Notes: generated from the sequence alone by a model not told the origin. Positions 1-7,941 are shown, numbered from the stretch's first letter. The stretch is DNA of 50,584 bases from Oscillospiraceae bacterium (GCA_009783695.1 WRCY01000010.1:1-50584); one strand, 5' to 3'. Made by a program: numbers and translations.

Positions 1-1
1 G

Positions 2-178
2 GAAGACCCCGGTGAAATGACGGCACGGCTCTCCGACCCGTATAACGAGCCGCTTCTGCTCAAAACGCAGTATATCCGCGAGATGACGTATGATTATATT
101 TCCGACGAGTGTTATCTGATTTTCATGCCGCTTTATGAGGCGGAGGAGATACTGGGGCTGCGGGAATTAGCGGCGTGA
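2..178 (+). CDS. C-terminal end of an unknown protein (partial)
   Basis: An open frame enters from the left edge and stops at TGA 176-178, leaving 58 codons. The fragment is acidic and ends in ..EAEEILGLRELAA. I do not recognise a family. Codon use (many GCG, CTG and CGG codons) matches the GC-richer core genes of the window, not the A+T-rich gene that follows. The true start lies outside the window. Confidence 0.6.
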   Translation, partial: EDPGEMTARLSDPYNEPLLLKTQYIREMTYDYISDECYLIFMPLYEAEEILGLRELAA

Positions 179-180
179 CG

Positions 181-219
181 GACAATGTACAATTGACAAT
201 GCACAATGTACAATTGTAA
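181..219. repeat. Intergenic AATTGACA/ACAATG simple repeat
   Basis: Short units of the type ACAATGTACAATTG and ACAATGCACAATG are repeated imperfectly between the partial gene and the next gene, ending in the palindrome ACAATTGT. A similar array lies at 44092-44125, upstream of gdpP. No coding capacity is apparent. Confidence 0.6.
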
Positions 220-242
220 AATAAAAAAAGAGTGAAGAATTA

Positions 243-974
243 ATGGGAAACGAAAACATAGCGCAAGATAACCTAAACGAAACAAAAAAATTTAACAAAA
301 AATACATAGGGCTGACGATTGCAGCGTTTGCAATATCGCTTGCACATATAATTTTTTATATGTCGTTTGAATCATATAAATATTATAAAGAACAGCATGA
401 AAGTGTTAAAATATTTATTAACTCCGATTATTCGTTTAAAGTTGATATTGATTATTATAAGCTTTCTGAACTTTTATTTTATGGCTTCACGACGCTTGAT
501 AAATATGATTTTTTCATTTGGAAAGAAGTGCGTTTTGCTGTAGTGAATACATCGAACAATCCAATTATAACTTTAGGGTTTAAAATCACAGACGCTGATG
601 GTATGTCTATGTCAAATGCACACATTGACCATAAAGATATGGTTTATGAGCGGATTTTAGCTAATGATGCCGCAATTCATCACATTGATTTGTGTGTTCC
701 AACGTATTTTCCCGAGTACGAGGAAATGAATGACTATATAGTAAAATTCGTTAAAGAAAGATTTGTTGATTACGTAAATAATGAATTGATAGTTAGTGAT
801 GAAGATTATGATTATGATTCACTTATGAACTGCATAAATGATATTTTCACGCACGCGTTATTAAATTATTACAAAGAAAAAGAAATACCGATTGTGTTTT
901 ATTATGAACTCGAAACTGTTAATAATGTTTATCATGAAGAAATAGTTATCGAAAATTTATTAGTGTATACTTAA
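243..974 (+). CDS. Membrane-anchored hypothetical protein
   Basis: A 243-residue protein of unknown function. A short polar N-terminus with basic residues (KKFNKKY) precedes one hydrophobic segment at about residues 22-42 (GLTIAAFAISLAHIIF..). The rest is acidic, rich in Asp, Glu, Tyr and Asn, and would lie outside the membrane if the N-terminus is cytoplasmic. The ATG at 243 follows an A-rich stretch with a weak GAAGA ribosome site. The gene is far richer in A+T than the transketolase genes that follow, which suggests recent acquisition. No family is recognised. Confidence 0.55.
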   Translation: MGNENIAQDNLNETKKFNKKYIGLTIAAFAISLAHIIFYMSFESYKYYKEQHESVKIFINSDYSFKVDIDYYKLSELLFYGFTTLDKYDFFIWKEVRFAVVNTSNNPIITLGFKITDADGMSMSNAHIDHKDMVYERILANDAAIHHIDLCVPTYFPEYEEMNDYIVKFVKERFVDYVNNELIVSDEDYDYDSLMNCINDIFTHALLNYYKEKEIPIVFYYELETVNNVYHEEIVIENLLVYT

Positions 975-1007
975 TAATTCAAACTAAAATAAAAGGAGCA
1001 AAAACTT

Positions 1008-1850
1008 ATGGACAATGAACTTAAAAAGCGGTTGCAAATCATTGCAGCCAAGGTGCGTATGGGCATCATCGAGGGCGTTTACAACGCCAAGTCCGGACAC
1101 CCGGGCGGTTCGCTTTCAATCGCGGACACACTGACCTACCTTTACTTTTCCTTAATGAACACAGACCCTGAGAACCCGAAGATGCCGGAGCGCGACCGCT
1201 TCGTGCTTTCAAAAGGGCATACCGCGCCCGCCTTATACTCGGTATTGGCGAACTGCGGCTTCTTCCCGGTGGACGAGCTCAAAACTTTGCGTAAGTCCGG
1301 CTCTCGTCTGCAGGGGCACCCCGTCATGGATAAGGTTCCGGGCGTTGACATGAGTACAGGCTCGCTCGGACAGGGGATTTCGGCGGCAGCGGGAATGGCA
1401 CTGTCCGGCAAGACGAGCGGCGACAGCTACAGGGTTTACGCGGTTCTCGGTGACGGCGAGCTTCAGGAGGGTATGGTTTGGGAGGCGGCAATGTTCGCCG
1501 CACATCATAAGCTTGATAATCTTTGTGCAATTGTAGACAACAACGGACTTCAAATCGACGGAAATATCGACGACGTCATGTCGCCGAATCCGATTGATGA
1601 GAAGTGGAAAGCGTTCGGCTGGAACGTGATATGCATAGACGCGCATGATTTTGACCAGATTGAAAAAGCTTTTTATGAAGCGAAGTGCAAAGAGGGGCAG
1701 CCGACCGTGATTATACAGAAAAGCGTCAAGGGCAAAGGCGTGAGCTTTATGGAGGGCCTTGCAGGCTGGCACGGTGCCGCACCCAACGATGAGCAGTACG
1801 CGACGGCTATAAGCGAGTTAAAAGCCGCATTAAACGAATTGGAAGCTTAA
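1008..1850 (+). CDS. Transketolase, N-terminal (TPP-binding) subunit
   Basis: This is the thiamine diphosphate-binding half of a split transketolase, which moves two-carbon units between sugar phosphates in the non-oxidative pentose phosphate pathway. The 280 residues match the usual length of the half protein. The motif SGHPGGSLS near residue 29 and the diphosphate/Mg motif GDGELQEG followed by VDNNGLQ at about residues 147-180 are clear. An AAGGAG site precedes the ATG at 1008. The second half (1932-2867) follows after about 80 bases, so the two are surely co-expressed and form the active enzyme together. Confidence 0.93.
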   Translation: MDNELKKRLQIIAAKVRMGIIEGVYNAKSGHPGGSLSIADTLTYLYFSLMNTDPENPKMPERDRFVLSKGHTAPALYSVLANCGFFPVDELKTLRKSGSRLQGHPVMDKVPGVDMSTGSLGQGISAAAGMALSGKTSGDSYRVYAVLGDGELQEGMVWEAAMFAAHHKLDNLCAIVDNNGLQIDGNIDDVMSPNPIDEKWKAFGWNVICIDAHDFDQIEKAFYEAKCKEGQPTVIIQKSVKGKGVSFMEGLAGWHGAAPNDEQYATAISELKAALNELEA

Positions 1851-1872
1851 AAGCCTATAAACTATATCAGCT

Positions 1873-1931
1873 GAATCGGGGAAAACGTTGTTTTCATTCC
1901 GCATTTAGTTAAGAAAGGACTTATTGAAAAT
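1873..1931 (+). promoter_or_regulatory. Dispersed leader, copy 1 (transketolase C)
   Basis: A full copy of the window's recurrent leader: GAATCGGGG, hairpin GAAAAC-gtt-GTTTTC, spacer CATTCCGCATTTAGTT, ribosome site AAGAAAGGACTT, then ATTGAAAAT directly abutting the ATG at 1932. It lies between two genes that must be translated together. It is one of about 20 copies in this window. Confidence 0.85.
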
Positions 1932-2867
1932 ATGGAAAAGATTGCAACACGTATTAGTTATGGTAATGCATTAAATGAATTAGTGAAAAAGCGTCCCGAC
2001 CTGTTCGTACTTGACTCGGACGTATCCTGCGCGACTATGACTAATATTTTCCAAAAGGCAAACCCCGGCAGGCACTTCAACTGCGGGATTCAGGAATGTA
2101 ATATGCTCGGCGTCGCGGCGGGAATCGCGTCAACAGGGCGGCTCGTTTTCGCGAGTGCGTTTGCGATGTTCGCAGCGGGCAGGGCTTATGAAATAGCGCG
2201 CAACAGCATAGGCTATCCGAAGCTTAACGTTAAAATAGGTGCGACCCACGCGGGTATTTCCGTCGGCGAGGACGGCGCGTCGCACCAGTGCTGTGAAGAC
2301 ATTGCGCTTATGCGCACGATTCCCGGAATGACTATAATTAACCCCGCCGACGACGTCGAGGCGAAAGCAGCGGTAATCGCAATGGCTGATTACGAGGGTC
2401 CCACATACCTGCGTTTCGGCAGGCTTCCGGTACCTGTGTTCAATGACCCCGACACTTATAAATTCGAGGTCGGCAAGGGTGTAACTTTGCGCGATGGCGA
2501 CGACATCACAATTATCGCAACAGGCTTGCTCGTCTATCCCGCGCTTGAAGCCGCGGAAGAGCTTGTTAAAGAGGGCGTAAACGCCCGTGTAATAAACATT
2601 CATACAATCAAACCTCTCGACGAGCAGCTTGTGCTGAAAGCTGTAAAGGAAACCGGCAAAATCGTGGTCGCCGAAGAACACTCGGTCATTGGCGGGCTCG
2701 GCTCTGCCGTTGCGGAGCTTGTCGCGGAGAAATGCCCCGTGCCTGTTCACAAACTCGGCATTAACGACACATATGGTTATTCCGGCCCCGCTGTTCAGTT
2801 ATTGGAGGAATTCGGACTTACAACCGCAGGCGTTATTGCAACTATTAAAAAAGCAATCGGTAAATAG
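1932..2867 (+). CDS. Transketolase, C-terminal subunit
   Basis: The pyrimidine-binding and C-terminal domains of transketolase (311 residues), partner of the protein at 1008-1850. Visible features are the N-terminal RISYGNALNEL, FNCGIQECNMLGVAAGIA (pyrimidine domain with the catalytic Glu region), GATHAGISVGEDGASHQ, and a C-terminal transketolase domain starting near residue 180 (GKGVTLRDGDDITII). The ATG lies 12 bases beyond the AAAGGA of the dispersed leader. A terminator follows, closing the two-gene unit. Confidence 0.93.
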   Translation: MEKIATRISYGNALNELVKKRPDLFVLDSDVSCATMTNIFQKANPGRHFNCGIQECNMLGVAAGIASTGRLVFASAFAMFAAGRAYEIARNSIGYPKLNVKIGATHAGISVGEDGASHQCCEDIALMRTIPGMTIINPADDVEAKAAVIAMADYEGPTYLRFGRLPVPVFNDPDTYKFEVGKGVTLRDGDDITIIATGLLVYPALEAAEELVKEGVNARVINIHTIKPLDEQLVLKAVKETGKIVVAEEHSVIGGLGSAVAELVAEKCPVPVHKLGINDTYGYSGPAVQLLEEFGLTTAGVIATIKKAIGK

Positions 2868-2871
2868 TTTT

Positions 2872-2896
2872 AAGGGGGAAGTATTTCCCCCTTTTT
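2872..2896 (+). terminator. Rho-independent terminator after transketolase
   Basis: Stem AAGGGGGAA / TTCCCCCTT with loop GTAT, followed by a T run. It starts 4 bases after the transketolase stop codon. Confidence 0.9.
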
Positions 2897-2935
2897 ATGT
2901 ACAGAGAATTTATATAATGGGAAGGTACTTTATTA

Positions 2936-3427
2936 ATGGAAGCGATAATATTTTTGTTTTGTCTTACAATTCATAATATTGAAGAAGCTCTTTGGTTTAA
3001 CGATTGGCGAATAAAAAATATGCCTAATAAACGAAAAACATATAAGAAAGAATATTTTATTTTTTCGGTATTGGGTATAACAATTTTAGCATATTTATCC
3101 GTAGGATTATTTCTTCTTTTTCCTGATATTATTTACTTGGAATATATATTCATCGGATTTGTATGTGCAATGCTTATTAATACAATTATGCCTCATTTAC
3201 TGCTCACAATTATATACAGAGAATATTGTCCGGGATTATTTACAGGCTGTTGTTTATTAGCACCTTTTAATATTATTATTTTAGCTAAAACCTTAAATAA
3301 AGGTTTTAGTATTTCGGAAGTAATTATTTCAACTCTTATTGTTGGGGTAGTACTTCTTAGTTCTATTCCTATGTTTGAAATTATAGCGAAAAAAATACTT
3401 AAGAAAAAAGAAAAACAACAACTATAA
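2936..3427 (+). CDS. HXXEE-motif membrane protein
   Basis: A 163-residue membrane protein with four to five hydrophobic segments. The N-terminus contains IHNIEEAL, the His-x-x-Glu-Glu signature of the HXXEE family. Further on, a PHLLLTIIYREYCPGLFT stretch resembles the family's second conserved block (His, then R-x-Y-x-P-G). The function of the family is not known, although conserved acidic and His residues in membrane segments suggest metal binding. Starting at 2936 keeps the HXXEE motif; a later ATG at residue 29 would lose it. The gene is A+T-rich and stands between two operons. Confidence 0.65.
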   Translation: MEAIIFLFCLTIHNIEEALWFNDWRIKNMPNKRKTYKKEYFIFSVLGITILAYLSVGLFLLFPDIIYLEYIFIGFVCAMLINTIMPHLLLTIIYREYCPGLFTGCCLLAPFNIIILAKTLNKGFSISEVIISTLIVGVVLLSSIPMFEIIAKKILKKKEKQQL

Positions 3428-3480
3428 TTCAACTTCGCAAAATAAGCATTATCTAAATTTCAAAATCTCAAAAATATTTC

Positions 3481-3509
3481 TTGCAATTATTTCCGGATTA
3501 TGGTATAAT
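3481..3509 (+). promoter_or_regulatory. Promoter of the pyr operon
   Basis: TTGCAA (3481-3486), a 17-base spacer and TATAAT (3504-3509). The leader to the pyrC ATG is only about 30 bases and carries GAGGAG. There is no room for a PyrR-type attenuator, so control by that mechanism is unlikely here. Confidence 0.75.
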
Positions 3510-3543
3510 TAATTAATTTGAGTAAAATTGCCGAGGAGTCAAA

Positions 3544-4809
3544 ATGTTATTGCTTAAAAACGCCCGCGTTGTTGACTACACAACAATCACAGATAAGAAA
3601 AGCGACATACTTATAAACGCGGGTGAAATTCTCGCCATATCTGAAAACATCGAAACGACAGCGAACGCGGTTATCGACTGTGCGGGTTTAGTGGCGATAC
3701 CCGGGCTTTTCGATATGCACGTTCATGCCCGCGACCCCGGGCAAACGCACAAGGAAGACCTGCTCACCTGCGCGGCGGCGGCGGCGGCGGGTGGCGTCAC
3801 GGGCTTCCTGTGTATGCCGAACACCGAACCGGTTATTGATAATGTGGAAACGATTGAATATATAGACGAAAAAGCAAAAGACTGCAAAGTAAAAATATAT
3901 ACCTCCTGTGCGATTACAAAAGGGCAGCAGGGAAAGGAGCTCTGCGATTTTGCAACGCTTGATAAAGCCGGTGTAATCGCAGTTACCGACGACGGCAGGC
4001 CGGTCAGAAGCGCGCAGCTCATGGGCGAGGCGATGATTAAGGCAAACGACCTGGGGCTTACGATTATCTCGCACTGCGAAGACTTGGACATAGCTTGCGG
4101 CGGCGCGATGAATGCGGGAATCGTCAGCATTGAGCTCGGTGTGCGCGGAATTCATCGTGCGAGCGAGAATATAATAACGTCGCGTGAGATTGACCTTGCG
4201 CGGGATTTATACGGAAAAGTGCACATAGCGCACGTTTCCACCAAGGAAGCGGTTGCTAAAATCCGCGCCGCAAAAGAAGAAAACGTAAGCGTTACCTGCG
4301 AAACCGCTCCGCATTATTTTGCGATTACGGAAGAAGTTTTACGCACACGCGACGCAGACTACCGCATGAACCCGCCGCTGCGCCTGCAGGCCGACGTTGA
4401 CGCTATTATTGCGGCGATTCGGGACAAAACCATCGACTGCATTATCACCGACCACGCGCCGCACAGCGTGCAGGAAAAAGTTGATTTCCGCTCCGCGCTG
4501 AACGGCGTTGTGGGGCTTGAAACCTCGCTCGCCGCGACGCTGACATTCCTGTACCATACGGGTAAAATCGACCTGTTCGATATAGTGCGGCTGATGTGCG
4601 TAAACCCGCGCAGAATCCTCGGAATAGACGGCGGCAAGCTCGCCGTCGGCGAGGCGGCGGATATAACGCTGTTTGACCCCGAGGAGGAGTGGATTGTAGA
4701 ACCGGACAAGTTTAAGTCTAAGTCACGTAATTCCTGCTTTAAAGGCATGAAGCTGAAAGGCAGGGTTAAGTATACGATTGTTGACGGGAAAATAGTTTAC
4801 GAAGATTGA
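3544..4809 (+). CDS. pyrC: Dihydroorotase
   Basis: Cyclises carbamoyl-aspartate to dihydroorotate, the third step of pyrimidine synthesis. The 421 residues fit the class I bacterial enzyme. The zinc motif DMHVHARDPGQTH is at about residues 58-70, later metal-site histidines lie in ISHCED and HIAHVS, and the catalytic Asp lies in ITDHAPH near residue 300. A GAGGAG site is placed well before the ATG. It is the first gene of a pyrimidine operon that continues with pyrF, carA, carB, pyrK and pyrD; pyrB and pyrE are not in the window. Confidence 0.96.
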   Translation: MLLLKNARVVDYTTITDKKSDILINAGEILAISENIETTANAVIDCAGLVAIPGLFDMHVHARDPGQTHKEDLLTCAAAAAAGGVTGFLCMPNTEPVIDNVETIEYIDEKAKDCKVKIYTSCAITKGQQGKELCDFATLDKAGVIAVTDDGRPVRSAQLMGEAMIKANDLGLTIISHCEDLDIACGGAMNAGIVSIELGVRGIHRASENIITSREIDLARDLYGKVHIAHVSTKEAVAKIRAAKEENVSVTCETAPHYFAITEEVLRTRDADYRMNPPLRLQADVDAIIAAIRDKTIDCIITDHAPHSVQEKVDFRSALNGVVGLETSLAATLTFLYHTGKIDLFDIVRLMCVNPRRILGIDGGKLAVGEAADITLFDPEEEWIVEPDKFKSKSRNSCFKGMKLKGRVKYTIVDGKIVYED

Positions 4810-4817
4810 GGTAATTA

Positions 4818-4898
4818 AAAGTTTGAAAATAAATAACATTGATTCGTGGAAAACGGCATTTTCATTTACATTTGGTGAAGAAAGGACTTAATGAAAAT
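4818..4898 (+). promoter_or_regulatory. Dispersed leader, copy 2
   Basis: It begins with AAAAGTTTGAAAATAAAT, then GATTCGTGG, hairpin GAAAA-cggca-TTTTC, AAGAAAGGACTT and AATGAAAAT, and ends at the ATG at 4899. In this copy ATTTTCATT and AATGAAAAT are a perfect 9-base complement that would enclose the ribosome site. Confidence 0.85.
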
Positions 4899-5342
4899 AT
4901 GGCGGATAATTTCTATAAGCACTGGTTTAAGGGTTTTGAAAATTTTGTTGTAAACCTTGATGATGAAAACAGAACAAATGTTTTTAAGGAATGTGGAAGA
5001 GCGTGCTCGGATTCATACACTAAGCAGGTTTATATTGAGGAGTATAAAAAGTCAAAAAGCATTGATGATTTTTTAGACCGTTTAAAAGTCAGATTCCCTG
5101 AAATTGGCTTTAATATAATGAAAAAAGATGAGATTATCGAGCTTAAATATAGCTATTGCGCGTGCGATTTGGTTAAGAACGGGTACATAAAGACAGCTTT
5201 GATGTGCGAATGTTCAAGGCAGAGTCTGCTTTATAACTGGAGCTCGGTTTTCGGTGAGGGCAATGTTACGGTTCAGCTGCATCAATCTATTCTTGAAGGC
5301 AAATCATGCTGCAAGTTCACTATAAATTTAAAGCAAACGTAA
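4899..5342 (+). CDS. Cysteine-rich small protein of unknown function
   Basis: A 147-residue soluble protein with cysteines spaced as in CGRACS, CACDL, MCECS and SCCKF, which suggests a metal or redox site. The start is set at 4899 because the upstream part of the open frame is simply the translated leader repeat. The C-terminal pattern (a Gly-rich turn, then C-x-F-x-I) loosely recalls small ligand-binding V4R-like or hydrolase-like folds, but that is a guess. It sits between pyrC and pyrF with 12 bases to pyrF, so it is co-transcribed with the pyrimidine genes. Confidence 0.7.
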   Translation: MADNFYKHWFKGFENFVVNLDDENRTNVFKECGRACSDSYTKQVYIEEYKKSKSIDDFLDRLKVRFPEIGFNIMKKDEIIELKYSYCACDLVKNGYIKTALMCECSRQSLLYNWSSVFGEGNVTVQLHQSILEGKSCCKFTINLKQT

Positions 5343-5354
5343 AGGAGAAGAACA

Positions 5355-6443
5355 ATGTCATTCGACCGTTTAATCGAAAAAATCGCAGAAACAGGGAACC
5401 CGACCGTAGTCGGGCTTGACCCGAAGCTTGAATACATTCCCGAGTTCATAAAACAAAAAGTCTTCGCCAAAAACGGCGAAAGCCTCAAGGGTGCGGCAAA
5501 GGCGGTTTTAAAGTTCAACAAGGGTATTATCGACGCGATTCATAAAGTCGTGCCGGCGGTAAAACCGCAGCTGGCTTTCTATGAAATGCTCGGTGTGGAG
5601 GGCATAAAGGCATTTCATAAAACTATTGAATATGCAAAAGCACGCGGTATGTATATAATCGCCGACGGAAAGCGAAACGACATCGGCTCGACTGCCGAGG
5701 GGTATGCGGCGGCGTATCTCGGGAAAGTGCAGGTCGGAGCGAACGAGTACGAGCCTTTTCCGGCGGACGCGCTGACCGTCAACGCCTATCTCGGCTCGGA
5801 CGGTATAACACCGTTCACGGATATGTGCAAAAAATATGATAAAGGAATCTTCGTGCTTGTAAAAACCTCAAATCCGTCTTCAAATGAGTTGCAGGACAGA
5901 ATATTAGATATTTCAATTTCTTCTGCAAAAGAACTTGCCGGTGGTATAAATGAGCGTTTAAATAACGGGCGGGAGATTACAAAAAACTGCGATAATTCAA
6001 AGAGCTTAGTTAATTGTTCATCGGGTCAATTGCAGGAAATAAATACAGGCAGCCCGCAGCTTATGAACGGGGAACTTGTATATGAAATTATGGGTCGCTT
6101 ATGTGAAATTTGGGGTAAAGATATAATGGGTAAATACGGTTATTCCGCAGTAGGCGCAGTTGTAGGCGCGACGTACCCCGAACAGATTAAAATAATGCGG
6201 GAAAAACACCCGCATACGTTCTTCCTGATTCCCGGTTACGGCGCGCAGGGCGGCAAGGCGGACGACTTAAAAGCCGCGTTCGACTCGCGGGGGCTCGGCG
6301 CAGTCGTGAACAGCTCGCGGGCGGTCATGTGCGCGTGGCAGAAAGAGAAGTGCGACGAGCAGGATTACGCCGGCGCTGCGCTGCGCGAGGTTATGCGAAT
6401 GAAAAATGAACTTATAAGTATAACGGGAGAGATAAAAATTTGA
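5355..6443 (+). CDS. pyrF: Orotidine 5'-phosphate decarboxylase, with insertion
   Basis: Converts OMP to UMP, the last step of the pathway. It belongs to the longer type 2 group: VVGLDPKLEYIP at residue 17, DGKRNDIGSTAEGY at about 98-111 with the catalytic Lys and Asp residues, and IPGYGAQGG for phosphate binding near residue 296. The 362 residues exceed the usual size of about 300. The excess is an A+T-rich stretch at about residues 186-238 (bases 5910-6070), after NPSSNELQ and before ELVYEIMG, where homologues have a short loop. An AAAGGAG site precedes the ATG. Confidence 0.93.
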   Translation: MSFDRLIEKIAETGNPTVVGLDPKLEYIPEFIKQKVFAKNGESLKGAAKAVLKFNKGIIDAIHKVVPAVKPQLAFYEMLGVEGIKAFHKTIEYAKARGMYIIADGKRNDIGSTAEGYAAAYLGKVQVGANEYEPFPADALTVNAYLGSDGITPFTDMCKKYDKGIFVLVKTSNPSSNELQDRILDISISSAKELAGGINERLNNGREITKNCDNSKSLVNCSSGQLQEINTGSPQLMNGELVYEIMGRLCEIWGKDIMGKYGYSAVGAVVGATYPEQIKIMREKHPHTFFLIPGYGAQGGKADDLKAAFDSRGLGAVVNSSRAVMCAWQKEKCDEQDYAGAALREVMRMKNELISITGEIKI

Positions 6444-6515
6444 AATTAAATACCGTTGAATCGGGGAAAACGACGCTTACATGCTGATTTAGTATAGAAA
6501 GGACTTATTGAAAAT
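6440..6515 (+). promoter_or_regulatory. Dispersed leader, copy 3 (carA)
   Basis: GAATCGGGGAAAACG, then a weakened hairpin (3' arm CTTACATG), followed by TAGAAAGGACTT and ATTGAAAAT ending at the carA ATG (6516). A TTG inside it would read TTG AAA ATA TGA, its stop overlapping the carA start as ATGA. Confidence 0.8.
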
Positions 6516-7595
6516 ATGAAAAAAAGAGCATGGCTGACACTGGAGGACGGCACGGTTTTTGAAGGGGAGAGTTTCGGCGCGGACGGCGAGTTAATCGGAG
6601 AGGTCGTTTTCACGACTTCCATGACCGGCTTTCAGGAAACGCTGACAGATTCTAATTATATCGGGCAAATCGTCGTGCAGACGTTTCCGCTTGCCGGCTG
6701 CCCCGGCACGAACAGCCACGACGACCTGTCGGATTACGGCGGCGCGGCGGGCTTAGTTGCTCGCGAATACAGCGAAATCGCCTCCAATTTCCGCTGCGAG
6801 GAAACCATTGACGAGTTCATGAAAAAGCGCGGAATCATCGGGCTTTGCGGAATCGACACACGTAAACTCACCCGGATTCTCCGCAGCAAAGGCACGATAA
6901 ACGGCATAATTTCCGGCACGGAGCCTGCGCAGGAAGTAACGGCAGAAACTCTAAGCAAGCTTAAAACATACTCGCCCGATATAACTCTAATCAGTGGTAC
7001 TGAAACAGTCACTCATGAAGCCGAAAACGCGAAATACAACGTCGCGCTGCTTGATTACGGACATAGAAAAAGCATAGTTACTCTGTTTAATAAGCTCGGC
7101 TGCAACGTAACTGTAATCCCTTTCACGGAAACCATAAACCCCGCAGATTACGACGGTATTATATTATCTAACGGCGCGGGAAATCCCGCCGAATGTGCTG
7201 ATGAAATCGAAGCCGTCAAGGCGCTTGTCGCCGCGAAGATTCCATTATTCGGAATCGGACTCGGACACCAGCTGTTGGCGCTCGCAAACGGCGGTACGAC
7301 GGCAAAACCGGGGCACGGACACCGCGGCGCGAATATCCCCGTAATTGACCTTGGGGCTGAATCCGGCAGAACCTTTATCACCGCGCAGAATCACGGTTAT
7401 GTTGTTATGAGCATACCGGAATCCGTTGGAAAAATCACGCACATCAATGCGAACGACAAAACCTGCGAGGCGATAAGTTATAAAAACATTCCCGCGCTGT
7501 CCGTGCAGTTTGTGCCGAGCGAAGAGGGCGGCGTGAACTCGACTGCATATTTGGCAGAAAAGTTTATAGAATTAATGCAGTCCGTCAAAAATTAA
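6516..7595 (+). CDS. carA: Carbamoyl-phosphate synthase small subunit with lost glutaminase residues
   Basis: The small subunit normally hydrolyses glutamine and feeds ammonia to CarB. The N-terminal domain (WLTLEDGTVFEGESFG, STEP-like dimer region GIDTRKLTR) and overall length of 359 are normal. In the amidotransferase domain, however, the nucleophile motif GICLGHQ reads GIGLGHQ (Gly248, codon GGA 7257-7259), the HPE motif reads FVPSEE (Val333, Ser335), and SNGPGDP reads SNGAGNP. All three triad positions are therefore lost while the frame is intact. By known family chemistry it should not use glutamine and may only support ammonia-driven CarB. Its 3' end overlaps the opposite-strand gene at 7572-7820. 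Confidence 0.93.
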   Translation: MKKRAWLTLEDGTVFEGESFGADGELIGEVVFTTSMTGFQETLTDSNYIGQIVVQTFPLAGCPGTNSHDDLSDYGGAAGLVAREYSEIASNFRCEETIDEFMKKRGIIGLCGIDTRKLTRILRSKGTINGIISGTEPAQEVTAETLSKLKTYSPDITLISGTETVTHEAENAKYNVALLDYGHRKSIVTLFNKLGCNVTVIPFTETINPADYDGIILSNGAGNPAECADEIEAVKALVAAKIPLFGIGLGHQLLALANGGTTAKPGHGHRGANIPVIDLGAESGRTFITAQNHGYVVMSIPESVGKITHINANDKTCEAISYKNIPALSVQFVPSEEGGVNSTAYLAEKFIELMQSVKN

Positions 7596-7820
7596 TTTGC
7601 TTGCGGTTTTGTATCCGCACTCAAAGTTATTAAATGCGATTTCATTTTCATAAATACAGCGGGCAGCTTTATATGCCTTAAATAACTGCTTTTGATTATC
7701 GTTGAATGTTTCCCGTAATTCTTTTTCTGCTGAATCAAACCCGTCATCAAATAAATAAAAATAGTCATTGCTTGAAGGATTAATTTGACCGTTAAAAAGG
7801 TTTCTTATTATATCGCTCAT
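7572..7820 (-). CDS. 82-residue helical protein (DUF6809-like), module 1
   Basis: A small, acidic, probably all-helical protein. It has the same length as the protein at 34817-35065 and shares its C-terminal pattern: F-x-x-Y-x-x-A-R, about 12 residues, F-x-x-G-(Y/F), then a hydrophobic end. It resembles the DUF6809 group of Firmicutes proteins, whose function I do not know. A GGAGC site precedes the ATG at 7820. It diverges from an XRE regulator gene and its 3' end overlaps carA by 24 bases. Its promoter carries an operator-like palindrome. Composition is A+T-rich compared with carA and carB. Confidence 0.7.
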   Translation of the reverse strand: MSDIIRNLFNGQINPSSNDYFYLFDDGFDSAEKELRETFNDNQKQLFKAYKAARCIYENEIAFNNFECGYKTASKLIFDGLH

Positions 7821-7852
7821 TGGCTTGCTCCTTTATATTTAATTTTAAATTC

Positions 7853-7916
7853 ATTATACTACGGGTACACCCGTATGTCAATATTAAATTACGGTATCGC
7901 CCGTAATTTGTATGAT
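7853..7916. promoter_or_regulatory. Divergent promoters with two operator palindromes
   Basis: Minus strand: TTGACA (7876-7881), 17-base spacer, TATAAT (7853-7858). The palindrome ACGGGT-ac-ACCCGT fills the spacer. Plus strand: TTACGG (7889-7894), 16-base spacer, TATGAT (7911-7916). A second related site, TTACGG-tatcg-CCCGTAA, covers this spacer. The shared half-site ACGG(G) suggests that one dimeric regulator, probably the adjacent XRE protein, represses both genes. Confidence 0.75.
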
Positions 7917-7941
7917 TAAACAAAAGGCGGTGTATAAAATT

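Noticed and set aside
1233-1772. Minus-strand open frame of 179 codons inside transketolase
   Set aside because: It is the antisense shadow of a well-conserved coding frame, with Arg/His-rich unnatural composition and no ribosome site.
3510-3543. PyrR-type attenuator or uracil-responsive leader before pyrC
   Set aside because: Only about 30 bases separate promoter and start; no terminator or antiterminator stems fit.
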